Positions 1-6,208 of a DNA stretch of 8,453 nucleotides are shown here, in pieces. Origin of the DNA: Polyangia bacterium. GTDB taxonomy: Bacteria; Myxococcota_A; Polyangia; Polyangiales; Polyangiaceae. Within the stretch, counting starts at the first letter, position 1; each line of letters opens with the position of its first letter. The notes under the pieces were generated by a model that ran no database searches, had not been told where the DNA came from, and saw only the letters and a program-made list of their open reading frames with translations. The translations under genes were made by a program, and so were the position numbers. The stretch lies in assembly GCA_030433055.1 (NCBI GenBank), contig JAUILJ010000296.1, forward strand, positions 1 to 8,453, read 5' to 3'.

Positions 1-287
1 ACGGTGACCACCCAGGCGTACAGGCCAGGCACCAGCACCCGAATCACGGCGGTCGGGAGCCGCTGGGCCGCAGCATCTGCGTCCAGGCGCACTGCGGGCT
101 TGGGGGGCTGACCTTCCGACTCCACGCTGGCTGACTCTAGCCCTACTTCGCAGCCACAGGGAGCGCCGTCGGTGAATGTTTTCGTCCCATGACGGGCGAT
201 GGCGGTCTCGATCGCGGGGGTGAGACGCGCCGTACCCGCTCCGGCACCCGGTAGCTCAGGCGCACGGTAGCTCAGGCGCAGGGTGGC
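1..287 (-). CDS. Possible partial coding region, start not identifiable
   Basis: This minus-strand frame is open from the stop at 288-290 down to the left edge of the window, about 95 codons. I do not recognise the product. The readable part contains LTPAIETAIARHGTK, then DGAPCGCEVGLES, then a hydrophobic stretch TAVIRVLVPGLYAWVV near the left edge that could begin a membrane segment. There is no ATG in the frame. The only GTG is at 123-125, and CTG codons at 273-281 lie inside the tandem array. If it is a gene, its 5' end is either a rare start or has been displaced by the neighbouring array. The plus strand shows only shorter frames here (stops near 109 and 132). Confidence is low because no family was recognised and most of any gene lies outside the window. 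Confidence 0.3.
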
Positions 288-407
288 TCAGGCGCACGGT
301 AGCTCAGGCGCACGGTAGCTCAGGCGCACGGTAGCTCAGGCGCACGGTAGCTCAGGCGCACGGTAGCTCAGGCGCACGGTAGCTCAGGCGCACGGTAGCT
401 CAGGCGC
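250..407. repeat. Ten-copy 16-bp tandem array
   Basis: The unit GGTAGCTCAGGCGCAC is repeated head to tail starting at 250, 266, 282, 298, 314, 330, 346, 362, 378 and 394. Seven units are exact. The second ends in G instead of C, the third reads GGTGGC instead of GGTAGC, and the tenth stops after 14 bases. Variants lie only at the left end, so the right-hand copies look like the most recent expansion. Each ordinary unit has TAG on the plus strand and TGA on the minus strand. Because 16 is not a multiple of 3, three successive ordinary units place stops in all six frames, so the array is not coding. The last unit contains the stop codon of the DUF2277 gene (400-402). Confidence 0.97.
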
Positions 408-672
408 CGCCGAAGCGGCGCTGATTGCGCTCCTTCGCTTTACGCGCCTCTTCGGCGCGATCCTTGGGTGGCGAGTTGGTGGTCAGCGACTCGAGCAGCC
501 GGGTCGCCACGTCGCTCACTTCCTCCACGGCGCGCTCGAAGGCCTCCGTGTTGGCTTGAGAGGGCGTGTTGAAACCGGAGAGCTTGCGCACGAACTGGAG
601 GGACGCAGCGCGTATCTCCGCGTCGCTGGCGGGTGGCTCGAAGTTGAACAGGGTCTTGATGTTACGGCACAT
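400..672 (-). CDS. DUF2277 family protein
   Basis: This encodes a 90-residue protein. It opens with MCRNIKTLFNFEPPASDAEI and continues with an LQFVRKLSGFNTPSQAN segment, an amphipathic helix (EAFERAVEEVSDVATRLLESL) and a basic, charged tail ending RRFGGA. The MCRNI-LFNFEPPAT-x-EEI opening and the RK-SGF-PSQAN core are the hallmarks I recognise for DUF2277, a family of about 90 residues with no established function. The frame is open for 111 more codons upstream, but that stretch is low-complexity. The ATG at 670-672 matches the family's start and has a GGAG at 677-680, four bases upstream. The stop codon lies in the last unit of the 16-bp array, and the ending GGA* is partly shaped by that unit. 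No partner gene is evident. The next gene, the lipoprotein, diverges. Confidence 0.88.
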   Translation of the reverse strand: MCRNIKTLFNFEPPASDAEIRAASLQFVRKLSGFNTPSQANTEAFERAVEEVSDVATRLLESLTTNSPPKDRAEEARKAKERNQRRFGGA

Positions 673-1117
673 GTTGCTCCAGGCGCGCTCTCGAGGAGCG
701 CTGCGAGAGGATGGTTCCACACGGCAGAACACGGGAGTGTCAGAAACGCTGAATAGTGACGTCAGTCTGTCAGGTTTTACACCAAGGCGCTGGGCGGGGT
801 GCGCCCTGTGCGCGAAGAGCGAGACGCTTCGCGCCCTGTCCAGGCTTCCGAAGCTCTGGCCCGCTGCTTGCTGTGGGAGACGCCGTTCAGCGCTGGTGCC
901 AGCCGCCGCCCGGCTGGCGCTCCCTGAATTCCCAGCAAACTCCGCGTTGTATGCGTCGACTGCAGCGCCATCACGCTGTCGTCCGTGTAGCTCCAAATAC
1001 CGCACGGAATCGCCTGCGCCTCGATCAGCTGCTCGACCCTACGCAGGGTGGCGCAGAACCTTCTCGCATGCAAAGCGCGAGTAGCCGAAGCGCGGTCTCC
1101 GGGATTACCCTCGGCGC
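673..1117. other. Divergent spacer with two hairpins
   Basis: This 445-bp stretch lies between the divergent DUF2277 and lipoprotein genes. I see no convincing gene: the frames crossing it are low-complexity, and none gives a recognisable protein. It holds two perfect inverted repeats. One has 8-bp arms at 810-817 and 827-834 (GCGCGAAG/CTTCGCGC, 9-base loop). The other has 8-bp arms at 898-905 and 911-918 (GCCAGCCG/CGGCTGGC, 5-base loop). Neither is followed by a T-run. An 8-bp palindrome TGACGTCA lies near 758. CGCATGCA occurs at 1065-1072 and again at 1115-1122, over the lipoprotein start. Promoters for both genes should be here, but I could not identify a pair of boxes with good spacing. 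Confidence 0.5.
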
Positions 1118-2059
1118 ATGCATGTGGATTGGCGGGTGAGGGCAAACGTGGTCTGCGCTGTCTGCTCAGCGTGCGCGCTTGTGCTTGGCTGCCAGAGCGG
1201 TGCCGTCTCCCCCCCCACCAATCCTGAACCAGCTCACGCCGAAGCCAGTCCGCCTGGGAGTGACGGCACGCCTGATCCTTGCGCGGACCTTCTGGGCTGT
1301 GATGGCTGCGTGACGGACACTCGCTGTGAGTGGTGCGCCGGCCAGGAGCACAGGTGCGTCAGCAAGAGCGCACAGCGAGCCTGCTCTGGACTCAAGCTGA
1401 CGGCTCTCCCCCACTGCATCAACGACCCAAGTGATCCAGCCGCGAAGGAGCGCAAGGCCGTCGAGGACCGGCTCGGCGTCAGCCTGGGAGACATGACGCC
1501 CGAGGCTCCGCCCATCCCGGGGCGCCTGGAGAATTTCTCCGGCGTAGTCCACGCCGTAGAGCGGGGGCGCTGCTATTTCATGGTGGCTACCCTGGCTCCA
1601 GACGCGAAGCCGGGTAAGGCGATGACCCACTTCTCATGGCGCACGAACACGGAGAGCGAGGGCAGCGTGGGCGGGCCTGCAAAGCCGGGCCAGATGCTAG
1701 GTTCCGGGAGGTTTTGTCCTCTGAGCGGGGGCACGCTGCGCTTCTTCTTCGGCGACCTCACGGGGCCAGCCAAGCAGTCCAACGGCACCGGCGGCATCTC
1801 CGTACAGGTCTTCAGCCAGCCCATCAGCGCCGCGGAGCTCGGCGCCATGGAAGCGCGCAGGGCGGAGCTGATGCGCAAGATCGACGAGATGCCTGCGGAC
1901 TGTGACGGCTACAGCTACGACTGCGGCAACGACCGCGACTCCTGCAACCGAGACTGCTTCCGCAGCTCCCACGACGCCGAACGGCGGCGCTGCGAGCGAA
2001 CCTGTGAACAGCTAGAACGAGACTGTCTGAGGCGCTTTCAGCGTCGCTGCGGGTACTAG
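1118..2059 (+). CDS. Cysteine-rich lipoprotein with PSI-like domain
   Basis: This encodes a 313-residue predicted lipoprotein. The hydrophobic signal peptide ends in the lipobox ALVLGC, with Cys25 as the acylated residue. A GTG at 1136 (RANVVCAVC) would give a more typical, shorter signal peptide and is an alternative start; neither has a clear Shine-Dalgarno. After a Pro/Ser/Ala linker come eight cysteines at 55, 61, 64, 70, 73, 80, 89 and 100. The CEWC core and spacing resemble a plexin-semaphorin-integrin (PSI) fold with four disulfides. Residues 139-235 form a beta-rich domain of unknown type with Cys152 and Cys200. The tail (262-313) has eight more cysteines, including two CX3C pairs (276/280 and 292/296) separated by 11 residues. 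I infer export and disulfide bonding at the cell surface or in the periplasm. The function is unknown, and the gene appears monocistronic. Confidence 0.85.
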   Translation: MHVDWRVRANVVCAVCSACALVLGCQSGAVSPPTNPEPAHAEASPPGSDGTPDPCADLLGCDGCVTDTRCEWCAGQEHRCVSKSAQRACSGLKLTALPHCINDPSDPAAKERKAVEDRLGVSLGDMTPEAPPIPGRLENFSGVVHAVERGRCYFMVATLAPDAKPGKAMTHFSWRTNTESEGSVGGPAKPGQMLGSGRFCPLSGGTLRFFFGDLTGPAKQSNGTGGISVQVFSQPISAAELGAMEARRAELMRKIDEMPADCDGYSYDCGNDRDSCNRDCFRSSHDAERRRCERTCEQLERDCLRRFQRRCGY

Positions 2060-2124
2060 GCGCTGCGGGTACTAGGCGCTGCCGCTGCTGGACGCTGCCG
2101 CTGCTGGACGCTGCCGCCGCGAGG
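2045..2124. repeat. Second 16-bp-period array over a stop codon
   Basis: Five 16-base units, all beginning CGCTGC, run head to tail. CGCTGCGGGTACTAGG occurs exactly at 2045-2060 and 2061-2076. CGCTGCCGCTGCTGGA occurs exactly at 2077-2092 and 2093-2108. A degenerate fifth unit is at 2109-2124. The first unit encodes the end of the lipoprotein (Cys-Gly-Tyr-stop), so the array starts in the gene and extends into the short spacer before the convergent CbrC-like gene. The period is the same as the array at 250-407, but the unit sequence differs. Confidence 0.9.
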
Positions 2125-2143
2125 CACTGGGGACTTGGGCGCT

Positions 2144-2884
2144 TCAGTCCATGTCCCAGTGCGCCCTGAAGCGGCCATCGCTGGGCATGCGGAACACGTA
2201 GACGCTGATGCGGCCGCCTTCGAGGGCCTTCCACATCCAGCGCTCCTTGCACTCGACGACCTGCTGGAAGAAGCTCTGGGGATCTCGATCGCCAGCGTGT
2301 CGCTTGAAATCAGCTTGGTTCCAGCAGCCCTGATAGATCCCCGGGGTACCACCATCGAACAGCCAGCGCTCGCCCTGCCAGGAAATGTAGGTCGGCGTAG
2401 TCAGCAGCTCGCGCATCACCTGGGGCTGCAGTCGGGCACCGACCCAGTCCTCACCGATCTTCACCAGGGGCACGCGCTCGGAGTGACGCAGCCCAACGCC
2501 TCCCGGGACGCCGTGGGTGAGGCCGCTCTGTGCCTGCTCCCAGGTGATCATGCCGTACTCCGTGTCCTTGCTGATCGCAGCGCGAAACTCCCGCAACGCC
2601 GAGTAGCCCACCAGGATCTCCTCAGGCATTCCGCGAGGAAACTGTACGAGGTCTGCGCACTCGTGGCACACCTCGTCTTCGCGCTCGTCACAGTCCAGGC
2701 CGTTGATAGCGCGGCACTCGGGGCACTCCACCATCAACGCGCAGCCCATGCCCAGGCGGAAACACGGCACCTGCTCGTCGCCGGTCAAGCTGCAGGTTCC
2801 GAGCCCCACGTACTCCGACGCTTCCTCCACGGAGGCGGCGAAGAGCGGGAAGGTGGCCCCAAGGTCTTCGAAATACGTAGCCAA
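2144..2884 (-). CDS. CbrC/UPF0167-like protein
   Basis: This encodes a 246-residue soluble protein. An N-terminal region with FPLF and Cys31/Cys41 leads to a zinc-ribbon-like pair of CXXC motifs (54/57 and 73/76). A TPTYISWQGERWLF block follows at 163-176, and the end is VYVFRMPSDGRFRAHWDMD. The TP-Y-SWQ-E-W block and the YLF-x-H-D terminal pattern are what I associate with the UPF0167 family, which includes E. coli CbrC, linked to colicin E2 tolerance. The assignment is from memory of family motifs and is tentative. The terminal CXXC usually seen near the end of that family is replaced by MPSDG here. The frame has no upstream ATG or GTG before a stop at 2921-2923, and the first internal Met is at residue 46, so the start is probably TTG at 2882-2884, without a clear ribosome site. 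The 203-bp spacer upstream shows nothing recognisable. Confidence 0.6.
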   Translation of the reverse strand: MATYFEDLGATFPLFAASVEEASEYVGLGTCSLTGDEQVPCFRLGMGCALMVECPECRAINGLDCDEREDEVCHECADLVQFPRGMPEEILVGYSALREFRAAISKDTEYGMITWEQAQSGLTHGVPGGVGLRHSERVPLVKIGEDWVGARLQPQVMRELLTTPTYISWQGERWLFDGGTPGIYQGCWNQADFKRHAGDRDPQSFFQQVVECKERWMWKALEGGRISVYVFRMPSDGRFRAHWDMD

Positions 2885-3087
2885 AGCGTGTGCGGGTTTG
2901 GGGGTGAGGCGCCCTGGTTTTCAGCTTCGGGCCGGACAAACGAGGGCGTTTCAGACCATGCACCGTAAAGCCTGTGCCTGTCCATCACACCCCGCATGAA
3001 GCATGCTCTGCCTGGGCGACGCCTGAGTACCTAAGTGCTCCAGCCCGGCGTGTCGAGGGAGCGGCGGCCAGTGGCTCGAGCTTTGCG

Positions 3088-3807
3088 TCAAGGCTTGCGG
3101 CACAAAAACGCCACTCGACGGGCGGGCAGTGGGTAGTCACCGTAGCGCCGCCGCACGGTGACACGGAAACCAACCTTACCCAGGGTCGAAGTGAGCGCCG
3201 CCTGCGACTCGAGGTGCACGCGATGGTGCTCCTCCCGCCGCCGATAGGCGCGCCCACGCCGAACGAAGGTCACGATGTCCCGACGCAGCTGCCCGGCCCC
3301 TTTACGCTCGGAAATGTCGACCAGCACGGCGTAGTCTGCCTCCTCTCGCCACGATCGGCCGTCCAGGCTGCGCCCTCCCTCCATGATCATGTCAAAGACG
3401 AACCAGCCGCCGGGCTCGAGCGCCGCAAACACGCGGCGGAACAACGGCGTCAGCGATGGTCGGCGCCCGCCGGCCTCGCAGTAGCCGAGCACCTCCCCTA
3501 GAGCCGTCACGGCGCTGCAAGCAGGGATGTCGACGGTGTACGCAGATGCCTTGCGGAAACGAGCTCCGGGAGCCTGCCTGCGCGCGATGGAGAGCTGCGC
3601 CGTGGATACATCGACTCCAAGCACGCTGTAGCCCGCGAGCACCAGTTGCCGCGCCCAGATCCCGCCTCCGCATCCCAGATCGACGACCAGGCGTTCACGA
3701 ATGGGTGGGCCGTTCTTGGCCAAGAGCTGGAGGATCCCGGGTGCCGCGCCGCGAGCAAAGTCGCCAAAGCCGGTATGGTGGATCAGCGCGAGATCTTCAC
3801 CGTACAT
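3088..3807 (-). CDS. Class I SAM-dependent methyltransferase
   Basis: This is a Rossmann-fold methyltransferase of about 239 residues; the substrate is not predictable. Counting from the furthest upstream start (GTG at 3843), motif I is VVDLGCGGG at 53-61. The acidic residue that should bind the SAM ribose is Asp78 in VLGVDVS. The next strand is SAVTALGEVLGY (110-121), and EPGGWFVFDM lies at 143-152. The C-terminal half is basic and beta-rich, ending FLCRKP. I chose the ATG at 3807 because homologues I recall begin close to the MY-EDLA-IHH-GFGDFA segment. ATG at 3816 and GTG at 3843 are also possible, and none has a good ribosome site. It lies 54 bases downstream of the DUF427 stop on the same strand, so the two are probably one transcript. 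Confidence 0.85.
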   Translation of the reverse strand: MYGEDLALIHHTGFGDFARGAAPGILQLLAKNGPPIRERLVVDLGCGGGIWARQLVLAGYSVLGVDVSTAQLSIARRQAPGARFRKASAYTVDIPACSAVTALGEVLGYCEAGGRRPSLTPLFRRVFAALEPGGWFVFDMIMEGGRSLDGRSWREEADYAVLVDISERKGAGQLRRDIVTFVRRGRAYRRREEHHRVHLESQAALTSTLGKVGFRVTVRRRYGDYPLPARRVAFLCRKP

Positions 3808-3861
3808 CGTCACCATTACAGCAGGCGACGCGACCCAGCGCACCTCGGGTTTGGCCGTGGG

Positions 3862-4383
3862 TCACCAACCTGAGCTGCCGGGGTCACCTTTGAACGGACC
3901 AACCAGCTCGCGGGTGACCCACCCGCCGTAGTACTCCCCCGCCTGGGCCTGGACCCGTTCACCAGCAACGAAGCACTCGACACGGCTCGGGTAGAACGCC
4001 ACCGCGCCCGCCAGAGCCTCGAACCCAGGCTTCGGTCGGTCGTAACTCCAGGCGATCGGACGCTTCGACCCACGGAGCGCCCAGTAGCTCGCCTCACCCT
4101 TCCATTCGCAGTAGGAGCTGCCCGTACAGCGCTCCAGCTCAGGGAACCGGACGTCTTCGGGGAGGAGATAGAACGTCGGGGGACTGGCGGTCTCCAGCAC
4201 CCTCATCGCCACTCTCGAGCGCGCGAGCTGGACGCCCGAGCTCACGACCTCCACCAAACGCGGGTCCGTTTCGACCCGCGGGGGGCGAGGGTAGTCCCAC
4301 ACGGACTCCTGACCGGGCCCCGGCTCCACGGCAAACGGGGGCCTCGCCTGGCCATACCACTGCCACCCGTAGCGCTCGATCAT
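3862..4383 (-). CDS. DUF427 domain protein
   Basis: This encodes 173 residues from the ATG at 4381-4383. A GTG at 4420-4422 would add 13 residues. The DUF427 landmarks appear in order: QESVWDYPRPP (25-35), RVLETASPPTFYLLPEDV (61-78), CEWKGEASYW (92-101), AWSY (111-114), AFYPSRVECFVAGERV (129-144), YYGGWVT (151-157) and the terminal GPFKGDPGSSGW. The CEWKG and GWVT-VGPFKG blocks are typical of this small, compact family, which has no established biochemical role. No signal peptide or membrane segment is seen, so it should be cytosolic. It heads a probable two-gene transcript with the methyltransferase downstream. The product is complete and shows no damage. Confidence 0.9.
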   Translation of the reverse strand: MIERYGWQWYGQARPPFAVEPGPGQESVWDYPRPPRVETDPRLVEVVSSGVQLARSRVAMRVLETASPPTFYLLPEDVRFPELERCTGSSYCEWKGEASYWALRGSKRPIAWSYDRPKPGFEALAGAVAFYPSRVECFVAGERVQAQAGEYYGGWVTRELVGPFKGDPGSSGW

Positions 4384-4490
4384 CGTATCAGCTTCGTGGA
4401 TCCAACCCCTGGCTCCTATCACCCAAGGGGGTCCCCCAGCGTATCGGACCGCCGCCGCACAACCACCAGCCCCGCGCCGTGCTCAGGCGA

Positions 4491-4536
4491 ACAAAAGCCA
4501 AGCGGGCCCCGAGCATACCGCACGGAACCCGCTTGG
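4491..4536 (-). terminator. Rho-independent terminator of pepA
   Basis: Reading the minus strand, a perfect 9-bp stem CCAAGCGGG (4536-4528) and CCCGCTTGG (4506-4498) encloses a 21-base loop. It is followed by C and a short T-rich tract, TTTTGT. It begins 16 bases after the aminopeptidase stop codon. The loop is longer than usual and the T-tract is short, so efficiency may be moderate. Position and orientation fit termination of pepA before the DUF427 gene. Confidence 0.75.
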
Positions 4537-4551
4537 ACTCGCCAGGTCGAG

Positions 4552-6036
4552 CTAGTTGAAGCTCTCGACCAGGTTCAAGAAGGTCAGCACTGGATGCCCG
4601 GTGCCCCCCTTCGGGAGCACGCCACGCGGTGCGTCACTGAACGCCGGACCGGCGATGTCGCAGTGCACCCAAGGCACCTCCCCCACGAACTCACGCAGGA
4701 ACAGTGCGGCAGAAATGCTGCCACCCCAGCGCTCCCCGGTGTGCTTCAGGTCAGCGCAGTCGCTCTTCAGCTGCTCACGGATTTCCGGCAGCAGCGGCAT
4801 GCGCCAGAAGTTCTCGCCCGCGTCTTTCGCTGCGTGATCGACGCTCTTCGCCAGCTTGTCGTCCGCCGTGTAGAAGCCCGTGCAGTTCTTGCCCAGAGCC
4901 ACCATGCAGGCGCCGGTCAGCGTCGCCGCGTCGACGATCAGGTCTGGCTCGAGCTTGCGCGCGTAGGCCAGCGCGTCCGCCAACACGAGCCGCCCCTCGG
5001 CGTCGGTGTTGATGATCTCCACGGTCTTGCCATCGAGAGAGCCGAAGATATCGCCGGGGCGATACGCCGCACCGTCGGGCATGTTCTCGGCTGCGCCAAT
5101 GATACCGTGGACCTCGACGTTGGGGCTCAGCTCGGAGATCGCCGACATCACGCCAAGCACCGCGGCCGCGCCTCCCATATCGCTCTTCATCTCGCCCATC
5201 CCCGGCGCCGGCTTGATACACAGACCGCCGGAGTCGAAGGTCAGGCCCTTGCCCACGAACACGATCTTCTTCTTGGCGCGCTTCGGGACGTAGCTCATGT
5301 GGATGAAGCGTGGCTCGTTGGAGCTGCCCTGACCCACCGCGTAGTGCAGCTTCATGCCCGCCTTCGCGATCCCGGCCTTGTCCAAGACCGTGATCTTCAG
5401 CTTGCCAGCCTTGGAGATGTCCCGCGCGATCTGCGCCATGCGCTCCGGCGTGAGCTCGTTCGGCGGCTCATTCACTGCGTCACGTGCGACGCACACGGAG
5501 TTCCCCACGGCAACACCCCGGTCCAGCGCCTTCTTCTCGGCGGCGCTTGGCTTGCCGGACTTGAACACCTCGACGTCGGCGATCTCCTTCTTCGGCTTGC
5601 GATCACCAGTGAGGTACTTTGTGAAACGGTAAGCGCCGAGGACGACACCTTCACCGAGGCTGCGCATCAGGGGCCCGCTCGCCTTGTCCGGCGGCACCAG
5701 CCCGACGCTCGTGGCCAGCAGCGCATTGCCGCAGCGCGCGGCCGTTGCCGCGAAGATACGCAGGCGGGCAGCGTCGACACCTCGCTTCGGCCCGAGCCCG
5801 ATCAGCAACACGCGCTTGGTTGGTAGTCGCCCGCCCGTCTGCACCTCGAGGACGGTGTCCGGTGCGCCGGTGAACTCCGCGCGCTCCGCCTCGGCGAACA
5901 GGGCGCCTTCGAGAGCCCCGTTGAACGCGACGAGCAACTTCTGCTTGTCGAGGGGCCCTTGAATCACGCCGACCGCCAGGAGGTCGGTGCTGGCGGTCAA
6001 CGGGTCCGCCGCGGAAAGTCGAATGCTGAGCGCCAT
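4552..6036 (-). CDS. pepA: Leucyl aminopeptidase (M17 family)
   Basis: This is a 494-residue cytosolic aminopeptidase that releases N-terminal residues from peptides using two metal ions. The M17 signature NTDAEGRL is at 343-350. Metal ligands read as Lys263, Asp268, Asp286, Asp345 and Glu347, with catalytic Lys275 and Arg349. The spacings 5, 7, 11, 59, 2, 2 match E. coli PepA exactly. The N-terminal domain (about 1-170) is the variable macro-like part, and the catalytic domain fills the rest. The length is normal for the family, which forms hexamers. The ATG at 6034-6036 is preceded by GAGGGAG (6049-6043) with a 6-base gap, a strong ribosome site. The gene is monocistronic, with its own terminator. 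Some PepA proteins also bind DNA; nothing here shows that. Confidence 0.97.
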   Translation of the reverse strand: MALSIRLSAADPLTASTDLLAVGVIQGPLDKQKLLVAFNGALEGALFAEAERAEFTGAPDTVLEVQTGGRLPTKRVLLIGLGPKRGVDAARLRIFAATAARCGNALLATSVGLVPPDKASGPLMRSLGEGVVLGAYRFTKYLTGDRKPKKEIADVEVFKSGKPSAAEKKALDRGVAVGNSVCVARDAVNEPPNELTPERMAQIARDISKAGKLKITVLDKAGIAKAGMKLHYAVGQGSSNEPRFIHMSYVPKRAKKKIVFVGKGLTFDSGGLCIKPAPGMGEMKSDMGGAAAVLGVMSAISELSPNVEVHGIIGAAENMPDGAAYRPGDIFGSLDGKTVEIINTDAEGRLVLADALAYARKLEPDLIVDAATLTGACMVALGKNCTGFYTADDKLAKSVDHAAKDAGENFWRMPLLPEIREQLKSDCADLKHTGERWGGSISAALFLREFVGEVPWVHCDIAGPAFSDAPRGVLPKGGTGHPVLTFLNLVESFN

Positions 6037-6065
6037 CTAAAGCTCCCTCTTTTGGGGTGTTCTGT

Positions 6066-6113
6066 CGCCCGCGCAGTGCGGGCGAATCGCGATTTGCGCC
6101 CGGCGGGCGCAAA
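6066..6113. promoter_or_regulatory. Three adjoining palindromes in the pepA leader
   Basis: CGCCCGC and GCGGGCG (6066-6072 and 6078-6084, 5-base loop) form a perfect stem. The 10-base palindrome AATCGCGATT follows directly (6085-6094). It overlaps TTTGCGCCC and GGGCGCAAA (6093-6101 and 6105-6113, 3-base loop), a second perfect stem. All three lie between the candidate pepA promoter and the pepA ribosome site, so they would be in the 5' untranslated RNA. Arms of the two stems share GGGCG/CGCCC and could pair with each other instead. This may be a protein-binding site or an RNA switch; the sequence does not decide. Confidence 0.5.
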
Positions 6114-6178
6114 CCAACAACAACGATCCGGGGCACTGGAACCGGCCCCGAGAAGGTTCCGTATCGAAACCGGGGCGG

Positions 6179-6208
6179 ATAATGGCACCGGGCTACGGTA
6201 ACTATCAA
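6179..6208 (-). promoter_or_regulatory. Candidate sigma-70-type promoter for pepA
   Basis: On the minus strand a TTGATA box (6208-6203, 5 of 6 matches to TTGACA) is followed after 18 bases by CATTAT (6184-6179, 4 of 6 matches to TATAAT). A start site near 6171 would give a leader of about 135 bases containing the palindromes at 6066-6113. The match was found by eye in a GC-rich spacer, and consensus use in this organism is not known. Confidence 0.4.

Noticed and set aside
250..407. tRNA-like D-arm motif (GGTAGCTCAG) repeated ten times
   Set aside because: The motif resembles the start of a tRNA D-arm, but no GAGC partner arm, anticodon stem or T-arm follows on the same strand. The period of 16 leaves no room for a cloverleaf.
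250..407. CRISPR array
   Set aside because: The 16-bp units are directly adjacent with no unique spacers, and no cas genes are present.
673..1005. N-terminal extension of the DUF2277 protein by 111 residues
   Set aside because: The upstream stretch is low-complexity and unlike the family, whose members begin at the MCRNI start, which has its own GGAG.
2135..2968. 277-codon plus-strand frame opposite the CbrC-like gene
   Set aside because: The minus strand carries ordered cysteine motifs and family blocks. The plus frame is compositional shadow.
4427..4437. GGGGGTCCCCC as a hairpin
   Set aside because: It is a perfect palindrome with a single-base centre, which cannot form a stable loop at full stem length. 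No regulatory context was seen.
4396..5826. 476-codon plus-strand frame opposite pepA
   Set aside because: It is antisense to a gene with a complete M17 active site. Its translation is rich in Arg, His and Ala, as expected of a GC-rich shadow.
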